A DNA stretch of 17,840 nucleotides from Ophiosphaerella korrae (Eukaryota > Ascomycota > Dothideomycetes > Pleosporales > Phaeosphaeriaceae): assembly GCA_028456385.1 (NCBI GenBank), contig JALNQF010000651.1, positions 1 to 17,840 on the forward strand, given 5' to 3'. The position numbers were made by a program, and so were the translations under genes. Of this stretch, positions 1-10,085 are shown in pieces (the first letter of the stretch is position 1; each line of letters opens with the position of its first letter). A model generated the notes under the pieces. It was given only the letters and a program-made list of their open reading frames with translations. It ran no database searches and had not been told where the DNA came from.

Positions 1-344
1 TATAACTTAAAAGTAATAAGTATAAACTAAGTAGATTAATTATTCTCTCTATCTCTAGCCCTACGCTCTATTTATATATCTACGATATAGTAGTCTTAGC
101 TAGGTCTCTTAAGATAGTAGCGAGCTAGATCCTTAATACTCTTTCTATTAAGGTGCTAGTTTCTTTATTATATTAGTTATACTAACGTAGTCTATCTCTT
201 TATATATAAGATTCTTTATTTAATTCCTTTATTTATAAAGGTTAAGGCTATAATCCTTTTAGCTATAGTAAACTTAGTAGCTTAGTAATTGTATATATAA
301 TCGCGTATCTAATTACGTATTAAGTATCTAATTATATAACTTAT
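1..344. other. AT-rich RIP-degraded sequence, no gene seen
   Basis: Very AT-rich sequence dense in TpA and poor in CpA/TpG, with stop codons in every frame. No open reading frame, RNA gene or recognisable domain is visible. It is probably degraded repeat DNA of the kind that fills the rest of the left block, but I could not match it to any other copy in the window. Confidence 0.6.
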
Positions 345-600
345 ATAATAAATATATATTACTACTAACTATATACTTATACTAATATATTTATATAATA
401 CTATAGATAACTCTTAATCTAGAATAAATAAATATAGATTACTTTAATCTATTATACGTAATTATAGATTACTACTACGTATCCTAATTATAAGTAGTTT
501 CCTAATTAAGGTTATTACTCTACTTGTCCTATACTTTATTAGTATCTAAGTTAGGACTAATTAGCTTTATCTTGATTTCTCTTATTATATCTATAATAGT
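345..600 (-). repeat. Degraded LTR fragment, same family as the other LTRs, minus orientation
   Basis: The part at about 480-597 matches the minus-oriented LTR at 5996-6120 segment by segment. Shared pieces include tagtttcctaattaag, tgtcctatactttg/attagta and ctaattag, followed by a tctatattactactataata-like end. The part at about 345-385 matches the block ttactactaactatatac seen in the reverse complement of the solo LTR. The distal half of the LTR is missing or too decayed to follow. No polypurine tract lies next to it, so it cannot be assigned as a 5' or 3' LTR. Confidence 0.5.
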
Positions 601-861
601 AAACTTACTAATATTAGTATAAAAATAAGAGATATAAGAGATAACTTCTATATATATAATTAACTTATCTTATAAACTTATAGTAAACTAAATATAAACT
701 TTTTATAAAGTTAACTCTTTTTTACTTACTTATAATATAGTTTACTTTTATATTTCTTATTTTATAATAATATTAATAATACTACTTAGTAAATTAGATT
801 TATTAGGGTAATAAATATATTTTAAAGATAATTAGGTTTAAAGTTTCTTAGTAAATATAGG

Positions 862-1440
862 AAAGATAAATATAGTATACTATATAATTTAAGAAGATAA
901 AGTAGTTAAAAAAAAGAAAGTTAAAGAAATAGTATTATATATAGTATACTAGAGGATAAACAAGTATAAAAAAGAAGAATATAATATATAGAAATTTTTT
1001 ACTAAAAGTAAAAGGGTTAGTAAAAAGTTACTATATTTTATATATTATTATAATATAGTAAGTAAAGTAAGTAGATTAAAGTATTTTATAGTAAGTAAAT
1101 AGTAAGTAATAGTAGTAATAAGAATATTACGTATAATACTTAATATTATAGATATTAAGAATATTATTTATATAAACTAGCTATTTTTAGGATTAGATTA
1201 TATATAAGAAAGTAGTAAAGTAAAGAAAAATAAGTTATTTAGTAAAGTAGTTATTATAGTATAAAAAAATAACTAATAAGTAGTAAATATTAAAAAAGTA
1301 AAAGTAAAGTAAAAGTTTATATAAAAGTATATAGAAAAAGATAGTAAAATAGTATAGTATAAAATAGTTATATTAAAAAGATGTTTAGATTTATAATAGA
1401 TAAAGTATAATATATTTTACTACTTTTTAAGTAAGTTTAC
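862..1440 (+). pseudogene. Degenerate coding remnant, probably of a transposable element, unidentified
   Basis: Reading one plus-strand frame through many TAG/TAA stops gives a lysine-, tyrosine- and isoleucine-rich peptide with protein-like character between stops, for example KYKKEEYN and FFTKSKRVSKKLLYFIYYY. Many stops sit where Gln or Trp codons would become stops by RIP-type transitions. I do not recognise a domain. It could be a transposase or another retroelement protein. It is not continuous with the gypsy element downstream, because a solo LTR with intact target duplication lies between them. The surrounding sequence (601-861 and 1441-1712) shows nothing recognisable. Confidence 0.3.
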
Positions 1441-1712
1441 TCTTAAGGTACTTCTATTAAATCTTTTTAATCTAATATATAATTTCTTTATACTAACGTA
1501 GTTAATTAAGTTAAAACTTTATATATAAATAAATTAGATTATTCTATATTAGTTTTTTCTATAGCCTTAAATATAGTAATTACTATACGTTAGTAGTATA
1601 TATTAGTATACGCTAAAGGCCTCTTCTTTAGTAGCTTTATCTATTATTATAATTAATATAACCTAATTAGCTTTAAGTATACCTCTTAAGGTAATAAATT
1701 ATCTAGGCTAAG

Positions 1713-2155
1713 TGTTATAGCTATAACAAGAGAAAACTAATTCGAGCTAATTAGCCCTACTATAGATAACGACAGCGGATATAATCTATAGGGTAACGAA
1801 CTTAATTAGGAAGCTAACTACAATAGGGACACGTAATAGATTTATAATTCGCAATTTTAGCAAATATAAAGTATAAAGCTAAGTACGTAATAGATTTATA
1901 ATTTATAATCTTAGTAAATACAAAGTACAAAGCTAGCTAAGTAATATAGGTATATAGTTAGTAGTAATATGTATTATTAGGATAGTATTAGTAATTTAAT
2001 CCCTTAACTATAGAACGCTAATACAAGATAGTTACAAAATATCTTCTATTATTTATAGTTATTGTAGATTATTATATAAGCTTTTACTATTACCTCGTAA
2101 TCTACTAACCTTTATAAGATAGGCACCTATAGTCGACAATAGGTAGCCTGTTATA
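1713..2155 (+). repeat. Solo LTR of a Ty3/gypsy chromovirus with 5-bp target duplication
   Basis: A 443-bp sequence starts TGTTATAGC and ends CTGTTATA, the latter being a RIP-altered version of the CTGTTACA end seen in the copy at 5661. It is flanked on both sides by the same 5 bp, CTAAG (708-712 of the second kilobase, i.e. 1708-1712, and 2156-2160), a target-site duplication of the size expected for gypsy integrases. The same sequence recurs in reverse at 5661-6121 and directly at 2293-2728 and 9645-10085. No internal element sequence adjoins it, so it is a solo LTR, presumably left by LTR-LTR recombination. It is the least degraded LTR here by eye. Confidence 0.82.
1832..1939 (+). repeat. 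Tandem duplication of a 54-bp unit inside the LTR
   Basis: Two adjacent copies start with cgtaatagatttataatt at 1832 and 1886, a period of 54 bp. Both run through a ...ttagyaaatayaaagtayaaagct block. The same duplication occurs in the LTR at 9645-10085 (starts at 9764 and 9818) and in recognisable form in the LTRs at 2293 and 5661. It therefore predates the spread of this LTR subfamily. In LTR retroelements such internal repeats usually sit in U3, where promoter elements lie; that role is inferred. Confidence 0.7.
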
Positions 2156-2292
2156 CTAAGCCTTCTTATATCTCTAATATTTATTTATAACCTAGAGTTT
2201 ATAATTTTCTTCTATATAAATAGTTACTAAGTATATAGCTAGTTAATAGCTCTTAATAAGTTAAGTAATTACTAGACTTAATAGGCTCTAGG

Positions 2293-2728
2293 TATTATAG
2301 GTAAAACAAGAGAAAATAGAATAGAACTAATTAGTCTTAATATAAGTACTAATAAAGTATAGGATAAGTAGAGTAATAACTTAGATTAAGAAGTTAATTA
2401 TAATTAGAATATATAATAACTTTATAAATTTATATTCTTAGTAAATATAAAGCTATAAAGCTACTTTATAAATTTATAATCTTAGTAAACGTAAAGCTAT
2501 AAAGATAAGAAAAACGTTAAGTATATAGTTAGTAGAGATACGTATTATTAGGATTGTATTAGTAATCTAATCTTTAACTACAAATAGTAATATACTAATA
2601 TTACCTATTAGAAATTATTTTATTATTATAAGTTATTACTTAATTATAATACGTACTTTTAATATTAACTCTTAATCTACTATAACTCTCTAGGTACTTA
2701 GTAGTTAATAACTAGGTAGCTTATTATA
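2293..2728 (+). repeat. 5' LTR of the chromovirus
   Basis: Starts tattatag and ends ttattata, the RIP-altered equivalents of the TGTTATAG...CTGTTACA ends of its relatives. It follows the solo LTR in order throughout, including the tandem 54-bp unit (about 2410-2500) and the tatatagttagtag block, and is more diverged than the other copies. It lies directly upstream of the degraded gag, as expected for a 5' LTR. The primer-binding site should start just after 2728 but is too altered to identify. Confidence 0.7.
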
Positions 2729-2749
2729 CTTTACTAATCTTAGTTATTA

Positions 2750-3800
2750 GAAGAAGTAAAGTATAAGCAGTATATAGTCTAAGCTAATATAATAGTAGAA
2801 AGTATAACTAAAAAGGAAAGTAAAGTACCTCTAAGTAGTTACAAGTTAGATAGAACTAACTAGGTAGTAGTTAAAATATACTTAAATAACTTAATTACTA
2901 AGAGAAGAGATATATAACTAATAATTAAAACCTTAGAAACGTAGAATAAAGAACTATAAGAATATATTAAATAGAATAAAGCCTAAATTAAGGCTATTAT
3001 AGTAAGATAAATCTAGATAGAATAAATTACCTAGAGACTATAGATAAGTATAATAAAGAAACTACCTAAAATACCTATACTTAAGAAATTTAATAGAATA
3101 AGAAAAGACTTAAAACTCTTCTTAGCCTTAGTATAGTAATAAATAGATATATAGGTACTACAATTTAATATAGAAGAGAAAAAAGTTACATATATTAGAA
3201 AATACTTAAAAGGGAAAGCTATAAGATAGTTTAAACCTTACTAGATAGACTATAGCCTATAAGCTCTAGGAATAAGAAAAGATAAGATAATAGCTATTTT
3301 TAGAAAGTACAATTATTTTATATAAAGAATAAGAGTAGTATTTAGAGATATAGATATTACCTAATAAGTAGAAGAAAAGCTTAAAAAACTTAAGTAATAA
3401 ATAAGTATTTTAGAATATATATTAGAATTTAAATAAATATTATAAAATATAGAATAAAATAAACTATTATTTATATTAAAGTTTAAATAAAGACTAAAAG
3501 TAAATTTCTAGAATAAAGTAATTTAGAGAGAGAAACTAGGTATACTAGTAGCTTTAAAAAGATAGGTAATATAAGTAGATAATAACTTTTAAGAATAGAA
3601 AATAAATAAATATAGTAGATACTATAGAAATAAAAACGTTAAAGACCTTATAATACTAGATACTAATAAAGATAGTAAGAAGAAGAATAAAGACTTTATA
3701 TTTTTTAATTATAGTAAGAAAGGCTACTATATAAAAGAATACTAGTCTAAGAAGTTAAAATACTTTATAAATAACTATAGAAATAAACACTCTAAAAAAA
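2750..3800 (+). pseudogene. gag remnant with degraded zinc knuckle
   Basis: The plus-strand frame around 3080-3240 reads as a gypsy capsid-type protein with stops: LFLALV, IDMQ-like text around a stop, then EEKKVTYIRKYLKGKAI followed by a phenylalanine- and lysine-rich stretch. Near 3692-3760 it reads FNYSKKGYYIKEY followed by a stop and SKK. This is the layout of a CCHC nucleocapsid knuckle (C-x2-C-x4-H-x4-C with GKKGH core) in which the cysteines and histidine now read mostly as tyrosine. Cys-to-Tyr and His-to-Tyr are G-to-A and C-to-T changes, consistent with RIP. No stretch is open long enough to be expressed. Confidence 0.65.
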
Positions 3801-4859
3801 AAAGAAGCTTAGTTAAAGATAACTAAAGATAAAAAAGAAGTACTTAAAGTATAAGCTAAGCTATAAAAAAATATAGTAGTAAGTAAAGAGCTATAATATA
3901 TAATACTCTACTAGACCTTCTATTATAAAAATAACTACTATATATACCTTTTTAGTAAGTAAAGAGTAAGATAGTTCTTATAGAAAAATAGTGTAGTAGT
4001 AATAAAAGAAAGAATTTAAGATTAGCTTAAAGAAATAAGAACTCTAAGAGACTTACTAATAAAAAACCTAGGAAAAGACAAGACTCTAATTAAAGTTAAA
4101 AGTATAAAATATACCTAAATTAATAGAAGTTATAATAGCTATATAACAATAGATATAGTAGAATAAAATAAGTATTAGTAGTATATTTAGAAATACTTAC
4201 TAGTTATAAGTATAGAAAACGTATATAACTATAAGAATATAAAGTTTATAGTATTCTATTAATAGATAAAGTAATATCTAGTTATAGTAAGAAGAATACC
4301 TATATAGAGAGAATAGTAGTTCTTTATAAGAAAAATATAATAGATTAATAAAGCCTTTATACTAAGTATACTAGTAGTATAATATATCCTAGTATAAATT
4401 AGACCTAGTATAGATAAATACTAAGAAAGAGATAATAAAAGAATAGATCTAGAATATCTAGTAGACTTTAAAATATCCTAGGTATTATATTTAAATACTA
4501 CATGTTATATATATAGAGAAGCTAAGGTAAGAAACTACGCTTAGCTAGTAAGAAGAAAAGGATATAATTATATAAAAGCTATCTAGAGAAAAGATATTAA
4601 TAGTTAGAAATTAGTTAGTATACCTAATAAAGAGTGTATAGTAATTAGACCTAAAAAAAAAGTAACTTAAGAAATATATCTTAGAAAGACTATAGTACAA
4701 ATATATAAAAGATAAATATCTAAAATAGAAAGACTATAAATAGAAAGTAGAGTAATAGCCTTAAAAAGATAAATAATTTATATAATAGCCTAAGTAAGTA
4801 AAACTTAAAAGTATAATAGGCTAATATATTATAAAAGAAAGAACTTAGTAAAGGAAAAA

Positions 4860-5660
4860 GGTATTAATTATAATTAATGGTAGAGCTATAAAGAATAATA
4901 TATTAAAAAAGTTTGTAAAAGACTAAGGAATAAAGAATACTATAAAAAAGTACCTTTAATAACTAAGTATAATTAGAGAAAAGCTATTCTAGGAACTTAT
5001 AAGATTTAAAACAGTACCCTCTATACTAGAGTTAGAAAGACTAAAGATTAAGAATATAGTTATAGATATAACAATAATTAATAAAGAGTAAGATATAATA
5101 TTAGGTATACTATAGTTATAGATAACTAGCCTAAGGATTAATTAGTAAATAGAGAAAATTAGTTACCTAAAGAAAGACATATTAAAAGCTAATATTAGTA
5201 TATATAAAAGAGAATTCCTAAAAGAATATAAGAAATAGGAAAAGTAACTTGCTAAACCTAAAGACTACTTTCTAGAATATTAACTATAGGACTTAGTAAT
5301 AGACTTAGAAGAAAGAAAAAATATATACTAGGGCTAAGTCTATTAAAAAACTAAAGAATAATCTAAGATTAAAAAAGTATTTATTAGAGATATAATAAAA
5401 AAAAGATAGATATAAAACTCCTAATCCTTAGTAGTATATAGACTTATATTTATAGATAAAAAGAGAATAGATAATAAATAACTTTACGTAGATTTTAGAA
5501 AAATAAACGTAATTATAAATTAGAACTAATACTTCTTATAATATATAGATAAGATATAAGATAGACTATAGAAAGCTTAAATATTTATAAAACTAGATAT
5601 CTAGAGCGCCTACTATTAGATTAGAATTAAAAAAGGAGATAAGTAGAAAACTACGTTTAG
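4860..5660 (+). pseudogene. pol remnant: aspartic protease and N-terminal reverse transcriptase
   Basis: At about 4875-4925 the frame reads INGRAIKNNILKKFVKD, which fits the retropepsin active-site region (D/N-[ST]-G-A followed by NFI/NYI and a 'kfv' helix), with the catalytic Asp apparently read as Asn after decay. At about 5480-5655 it reads YVDFRKINVI, then a stop-interrupted stretch with YIDKIQDRL, FIKLDI, SAYYQIRIKKGDK and KTTF. This is the gypsy reverse transcriptase block DFRxLN...P(L)P.I...L...F..LDL..GYHQI....KTAF. The domain stops exactly at 5660, where a minus-strand LTR begins, so the YxDD motif and the rest of reverse transcriptase and RNase H are missing. Confidence 0.72.
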
Positions 5661-6121
5661 TGTAACAGGCTACCTATTATTAACTATAGGTACCTATCTT
5701 ATAAAGGTTAGTAGATTACAAAGTAATAATAAAAGCTTATATAGTAATCTATAATAACTATAAATAATAGAAGTTATTTTATAACTATCTTGTATTAGCG
5801 TTCTATAGTTAAAGAATTAAATTACTAATAGTATCCTAATAATGTACATTGTTACTAACTATATAGTAACCTTATCTTAGTAGCTTTACTACTTCGCGTT
5901 TACTAAGATCGCGAATTTATAAATTTATTATATAATAGCTTTACGACTTTATATTTACTAAGATTATAAATTTACGAATTTATTACGTGTCCCTATTATA
6001 GTTAGTTTCCTAATTAAGCTTGTTGTCCTATAGGTTATTACCCCGCTTATCCTATACTTTGTTAGTAACTAAGCGTAGACTAATTAGTTCTATCTTAGTT
6101 TCCTATATTACTACTATAATA
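5661..6121 (-). repeat. 3' LTR of the inverted copy
   Basis: Starts tgtaacaggctacc on the plus strand, the reverse complement of the LTR end ...GGTAGCCTGTTACA, and keeps an unmutated TG...CA terminus. It runs to about 6121, where it ends ctataata, the equivalent of the complement of TGTTATAG. A pyrimidine run (6125-6134) next to its inner end is the complement of a polypurine tract, marking it as a 3' LTR. A 69-aa open frame at 6020-6229 overlaps this end and is chance. Confidence 0.78.
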
Positions 6122-7835
6122 CTATTCCCTCTTTTACGTAGTTCCTTGTTTTCTTACGCTAGAGCTAAGGTTATTAGCCTTATTCTTTTATTAATCTATA
6201 GCTCTTTATTACTCTCTATACTATCTTAGTCTTAGCGTAATAAACTTCTTCTTGTAGCTTGTATTATTTGCAATAGGGTTAAAATGTTCCCTTATTATTA
6301 TTATACTAAGTTAGGCCTTTCTTATCTAATATCTTTAAACAATAGTAAACACTATAACAAGTATATCCTTACTAATATTTAGTATAAGTATATTTCTTCT
6401 AAGGTTTTACTTATAGAGTGTAAGTATTTAATTTCTATATAGTTACCTTCTACTAAGTTATATAAGGCGAGCTGTTAATAGGGCTTAAGCGTAATTATTA
6501 TTATAGCTTACTATAGCTAAAGCTAAGTATAAGTTAACTTTTTATAAGCTAGTAAAGCTTTATTCTTGTATTAAGCGTCTTTATAAGATAAAAGCTTATA
6601 ACAACGCTAAGTTATCTAAATAGTCTTGTACCTTAGAGGCTAAATTAGATTTAGACAATATAGTAGAGGCTGCTCTAGCTCCTACTATATTAGCTACTCT
6701 TATTATCTCTTTATCTAGTAGTAGTATTATTAATTTTCTTAGTTTACTATAAAGCGTTCTAGAGGGTTTTAATTTTAGAACTCCTCTAGTTTCTTAAGGT
6801 AGTTAAGATTATCTTCTAGTTCCTATATTTCTTCTTATAGTTCTCCTTTTTCGTTTATACCTATCTATTTTACTAGGTAGTAGTTTCTTCTATTATAGAA
6901 CTAGTACTATAAGATTTTTTTAACTTCTTACTCTTCTTATTCTTTATATATATCTACTTTGTACACTAGTAGTTTTACTTCTTATAGTACCTTTTCTATT
7001 AGTAATATATAGAATATTAGGTGTATCCTTATTTTACTTAGTAGCTTTAGTTTAAATATAACTAGTATAATTTTCTTCTTAATTTTATATAGTCTTATCT
7101 TAATATAGTCTAGTTTAGGACTTAGTTATTTACTCTTAATATTTCTTCGTACTAACTATACTTTTTCTCTTTCTCTAAATTAAGGTCCTTCTTAGTATTT
7201 CTTGTTGTAGTATTTTGCTATTTAATCTTGTAGGAATTCTACGTCCTATTATAGTTAATTATATATTTCTTTAAGTCTTTCTATAAAGTTTTCTCTTCTT
7301 AGAGACTAGAATATTTATATTCTTAGTATTCTATATATACTAGGGTTAAATCTATAGTTTATAAAGAAGAGTAATATTCCTATTATTATATTCTTTTTAC
7401 TATTATATGCTAATTGTACTATAGGTAATAACTATACCTAATTGTTCTAGTTATAGTTAAGGTAGTATCTTAAATATTATTCTACTATCTAGTTTATACG
7501 TTCTAATTGTCTATCTATCTATAGATAATATACTATTAATATTGTATATTTAACTCCTAGCTACGCTAGTATTGTTCCCTATAGTTTTAATATAAATTGT
7601 ATATCTCTATCTATAATAATCTTATCTAGAATACTATATTAGCTAATTATACTTCCTAGAACCTAGTATATAGTAACCTCTATCTTACTTTTTTCTTTAT
7701 ATAGTCTAAAGTATAAGTACTTTATAAGTTTATCTACTATTATTAAGATTCTATTATATTTAATTCCTAATATTAAGTCCTTAGACTTAGGTAGTTTCGT
7801 AATAAAGTCTATTATAATAACTCCCTATAGTTATT
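5661..7835 (-). mobile_element. Second, 5'-truncated copy of the chromovirus, inverted, inserted in reverse transcriptase
   Basis: Read on the minus strand this block contains integrase core, chromodomain (about 6780-6930), a polypurine tract (pyrimidines tccctctttt at 6125-6134 on plus) and a 3' LTR (5661-6121), in that order. It is the mirror image of 7931-10085. The LTR outer end abuts the reverse transcriptase remnant directly, so this copy went into, or was recombined into, the plus-strand element. Its own 5' half (5' LTR, gag, protease, RT) is absent. Confidence 0.75.
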
Positions 7836-7930
7836 AGTAATAGAAGTACTATAAAACTATATAGAATGCTATAGAAATAAATATAGTAGATATATACTAT
7901 ATAGAATATTATAACTAGTAGAAATACTAG
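7836..7930. other. Spacer at the centre of the inverted repeat
   Basis: About 95 bp of AT-rich sequence between the two arms that does not pair with itself across the centre of symmetry. It should derive from integrase sequence just upstream of one arm, or from repair at the junction. I could not tell which. Confidence 0.5.
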
Positions 7931-9000
7931 AATAACTATAGGAAATTATTATAATAGACTTTATTACAAAATTACTAAAGTCTAAAAACCTAATATTAGG
8001 AGTTAAATATAATAGAATCCTAATAATAGTAGATAAGCTTATAAAGTATATATGCTTTAGACTATATAAAGAAAAAAGTAGAATAGAGGTTACTATATAT
8101 TAGGTTCTAGGAACTATAATTAGCTAATATAGACTACTAGACAAGATTATTATAGATAGAGATATACGATTTATATTAAAACTATAGGGAACAATAATAG
8201 CGTAATTAGGAATATAATACGTAATATCTATAGCATATTATCTATAAATAGATAGACAATTAGAATAAATAAACTAGATAGTAGAATAATACTTAAGATA
8301 CTACCTTAACTACAACTAGAACAATTAGGTATAGCTATTACCTATAGTATAGTTAGCATATAACAGCGTAAAGAATATAGTAATAAGAATATTACTTTTC
8401 TTTACGAACTATAGATTCGAACCTAATATATACTAGATACTAAGAAACTAGATATCTTAGTCTCTAAGAAGAGAAAACTTCGCTAATAGACTTAAAGACA
8501 TATATAATTAATTAAGATAGAATATAGAATTTCTATATAACTATATAGCTAAGTACTACAATAAAAAATATAAAGAAGGACCTTAATTTAAAAAGAGAGA
8601 AAAAGTATAGTTAGTATAGAAAAATATTAAGAGTAAGTAACTAAGTTTAAAATTAGACTACGTTAAGATAAGACTATATAAGATTAAGAAAGAAGTTATA
8701 CTAGTTATATTTAAGCTAAAGCTACTAAATAAAATAAAGATATACCTAACGTTCTATATAGCTCTACTAGAATAAGTACTATAAAATATAGAACTACTAG
8801 TATACAAAGTAGATATATATAGAGAATAAGAAGAATAAAAAGTTAAAGAAATTCTATAGTTCTAGTTCTATAATAAAAGAAACTACTATTTAGTAGAATA
8901 GATAGGTATAGACGAGAAAGGATAACTATAGGAAAAAATATAGGAACCTAAAGATAATCTTAATTACTCTAAGAAACTAGAGGACTACTAAAGTTAAAAC
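7931..9000 (+). pseudogene. pol remnant: integrase core and chromodomain
   Basis: From about 7945 the frame reads IIIIDFITKLLKSK, then ILGVKYNRILIIVDKLIKY: the start of the gypsy integrase core (isvDFIt.LP.s....yd.ilvvVDrltKy) with the first catalytic Asp in place. At about 8130-8200 it reads IIIDRDIRF, the second Asp block (iiSDRd.rF). At about 8240-8360 lies the TYHPQTDGQTERINQ...YL block, partly broken by stops, followed by LAYN. At about 8838-8990 KVKEIL...NYYLVE...G, then EPKDNL and KKLEDY match a C-terminal chromodomain. Chromodomains of this type bind histone marks and target integration to heterochromatin. Stops are scattered throughout. Confidence 0.8.
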
Positions 9001-9630
9001 CCTCTAGACTACCTTGTAGTAAACTAAGAAAATTAGTACTACTAGCGCTAAATAGAGAGGCGTTAGGAACGCCTAATATAACAAGAGCTAGAGTAGCCTA
9101 AACTATATCCTTAAAGTCTATCTTAGCCTCTAAGGCACAAGACTATTTAGATAATTTAGCGTTATTATAAGCCTTTATCTTACAAAGACGCTTAATATAA
9201 GAATAAAGATCTACTAGCTTATAAAGAGTTAGCTTATACTTAGCCTTAGCCTCTATAAGCTATAATAATAGTATCTCTTAAGCCTAGTTAATAGCTTACC
9301 CTATATAACTTAATAAGAGGAGATTATATAATAATTAAATACTTACACTCTATAATAGAGATACTAGATAGTATATATTTATATTAAATATTAGCTAAAA
9401 TATACTTATTATAGTGTTTACTATCTTTTAAAGATATAAGACAAGTAAGCTTTAATTAAGTATAATAGGCGCAAGGAAATATTTTAACCCTATTACGAGT
9501 AACGCAAGTAACAAAAAGAAGTTTATTGCGATTAGAACGTAAAGATATAGAGAATAATAAAGAACTAGAAATAAATAAAGAAACTAGACTAATAATCTTA
9601 GGCCTAGGGTAAAGGAACGAGAACCTACCT

Positions 9631-9641
9631 AGAGAGGGGAA
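9631..9641 (+). other. Polypurine tract next to the 3' LTR
   Basis: The run agagaggggaa lies three bases upstream of the LTR start (9645), where a gypsy element primes plus-strand DNA synthesis. The complement of the same tract (tccctctttt, 6125-6134) sits at the inner end of the inverted LTR. Both arms of the palindrome are therefore 3' halves of the element. Confidence 0.65.
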
Positions 9642-9644
9642 TAG

Positions 9645-10085
9645 TATTATAGTTATAATAAGGGAAAACTAATTTAAACTAATTAGCTCTACTATAAGTA
9701 ATAACAACGTATATAACCTATAAGGAAACAAACTAGATTAGGAAACTAACTATAATAAAGACACGTAATAGTTTTACAATTTGCAATCTTAGTAAATATA
9801 AAGTATAAAGCTAAGTACGTAATAGATTTGTAATTTATAATCTTAGTAAACACAAAGCATAAAGCTAGCTAAGAAGCCTAAGTATATAGTTAGTAGGATG
9901 CGTATTATTAGGATAGTATTAGTAATTTAATCCTTTAACTATAGAACGCTAATACAAGATAGTTACGAAATATCTTCTATTATTTATAGTTATTATAGAT
10001 TATAATATAAGCCTTTACTATTACTTTATAATCTACTAACCTCTTAAGATAGGTACCTATAGTTAATAACAAGAGGCCTATTACA
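9645..10085 (+). repeat. 3' LTR of the chromovirus
   Basis: Starts tattatagttataataagggaaaac and ends ggcctattaca, closely matching the solo LTR (1713-2155) in order, with the 54-bp tandem unit at 9764 and 9818. It retains long stretches identical to the other copies, such as tagaacgctaatacaagatagtta. A polypurine tract precedes it, so it is the 3' LTR. Confidence 0.8.

Larger units (their letters stand above)
2293..10085 (+). mobile_element. Ty3/gypsy chromovirus, RIP-degraded, interrupted and internally deleted
   Basis: The order on the plus strand is 5' LTR (2293-2728), gag with a degraded zinc knuckle, aspartic protease, and the N-terminal part of reverse transcriptase to 5660. A minus-strand block of the same family intervenes (5661-7835) with a short spacer. 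The plus strand then resumes with integrase core, chromodomain, polypurine tract and 3' LTR (9645-10085). The C-terminal part of reverse transcriptase and RNase H are not seen on either side of the interruption. Gag-PR-RT-INT-chromodomain order defines the chromovirus branch of Ty3/gypsy. Stops in all frames make it non-autonomous. That the plus-strand left and right parts are one original element is inferred from strand and LTR orientation. The 5-bp sequences outside the two LTRs (ctagg and ctatt) do not match, so rearrangement is possible. Confidence 0.72.
5661..10085. repeat. Large inverted repeat, arms about 2.2 kb, about 95 bp spacer
   Basis: The left arm (5661-7835) is the reverse complement of the right arm (7931-10085) along its whole length. 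Anchor pairs include 7801-7820 with 7946-7965 (exact), 7821-7835 with 7931-7945 (near exact), 6781-6900 with about 8866-8985 (chromodomain), and the LTRs 5661-6121 with 9645-10085. The centre of symmetry is about 7883. The arms differ at scattered sites, mostly transitions, as expected if RIP hit each copy after duplication. Arm ends are from manual alignment. Confidence 0.82.

Noticed and set aside
6020..6229. 69-codon open frame, the only long one in the AT-rich block
   Set aside because: It overlaps the inner end of the inverted LTR, and its Leu/Ser-rich translation is what AT-rich sequence gives by chance.
9059..9073. Small hairpin ggcgtt-agg-aacgcc in the right arm
   Set aside because: Isolated 6-bp stem without a poly-T tract or RNA context, inside decayed element sequence.
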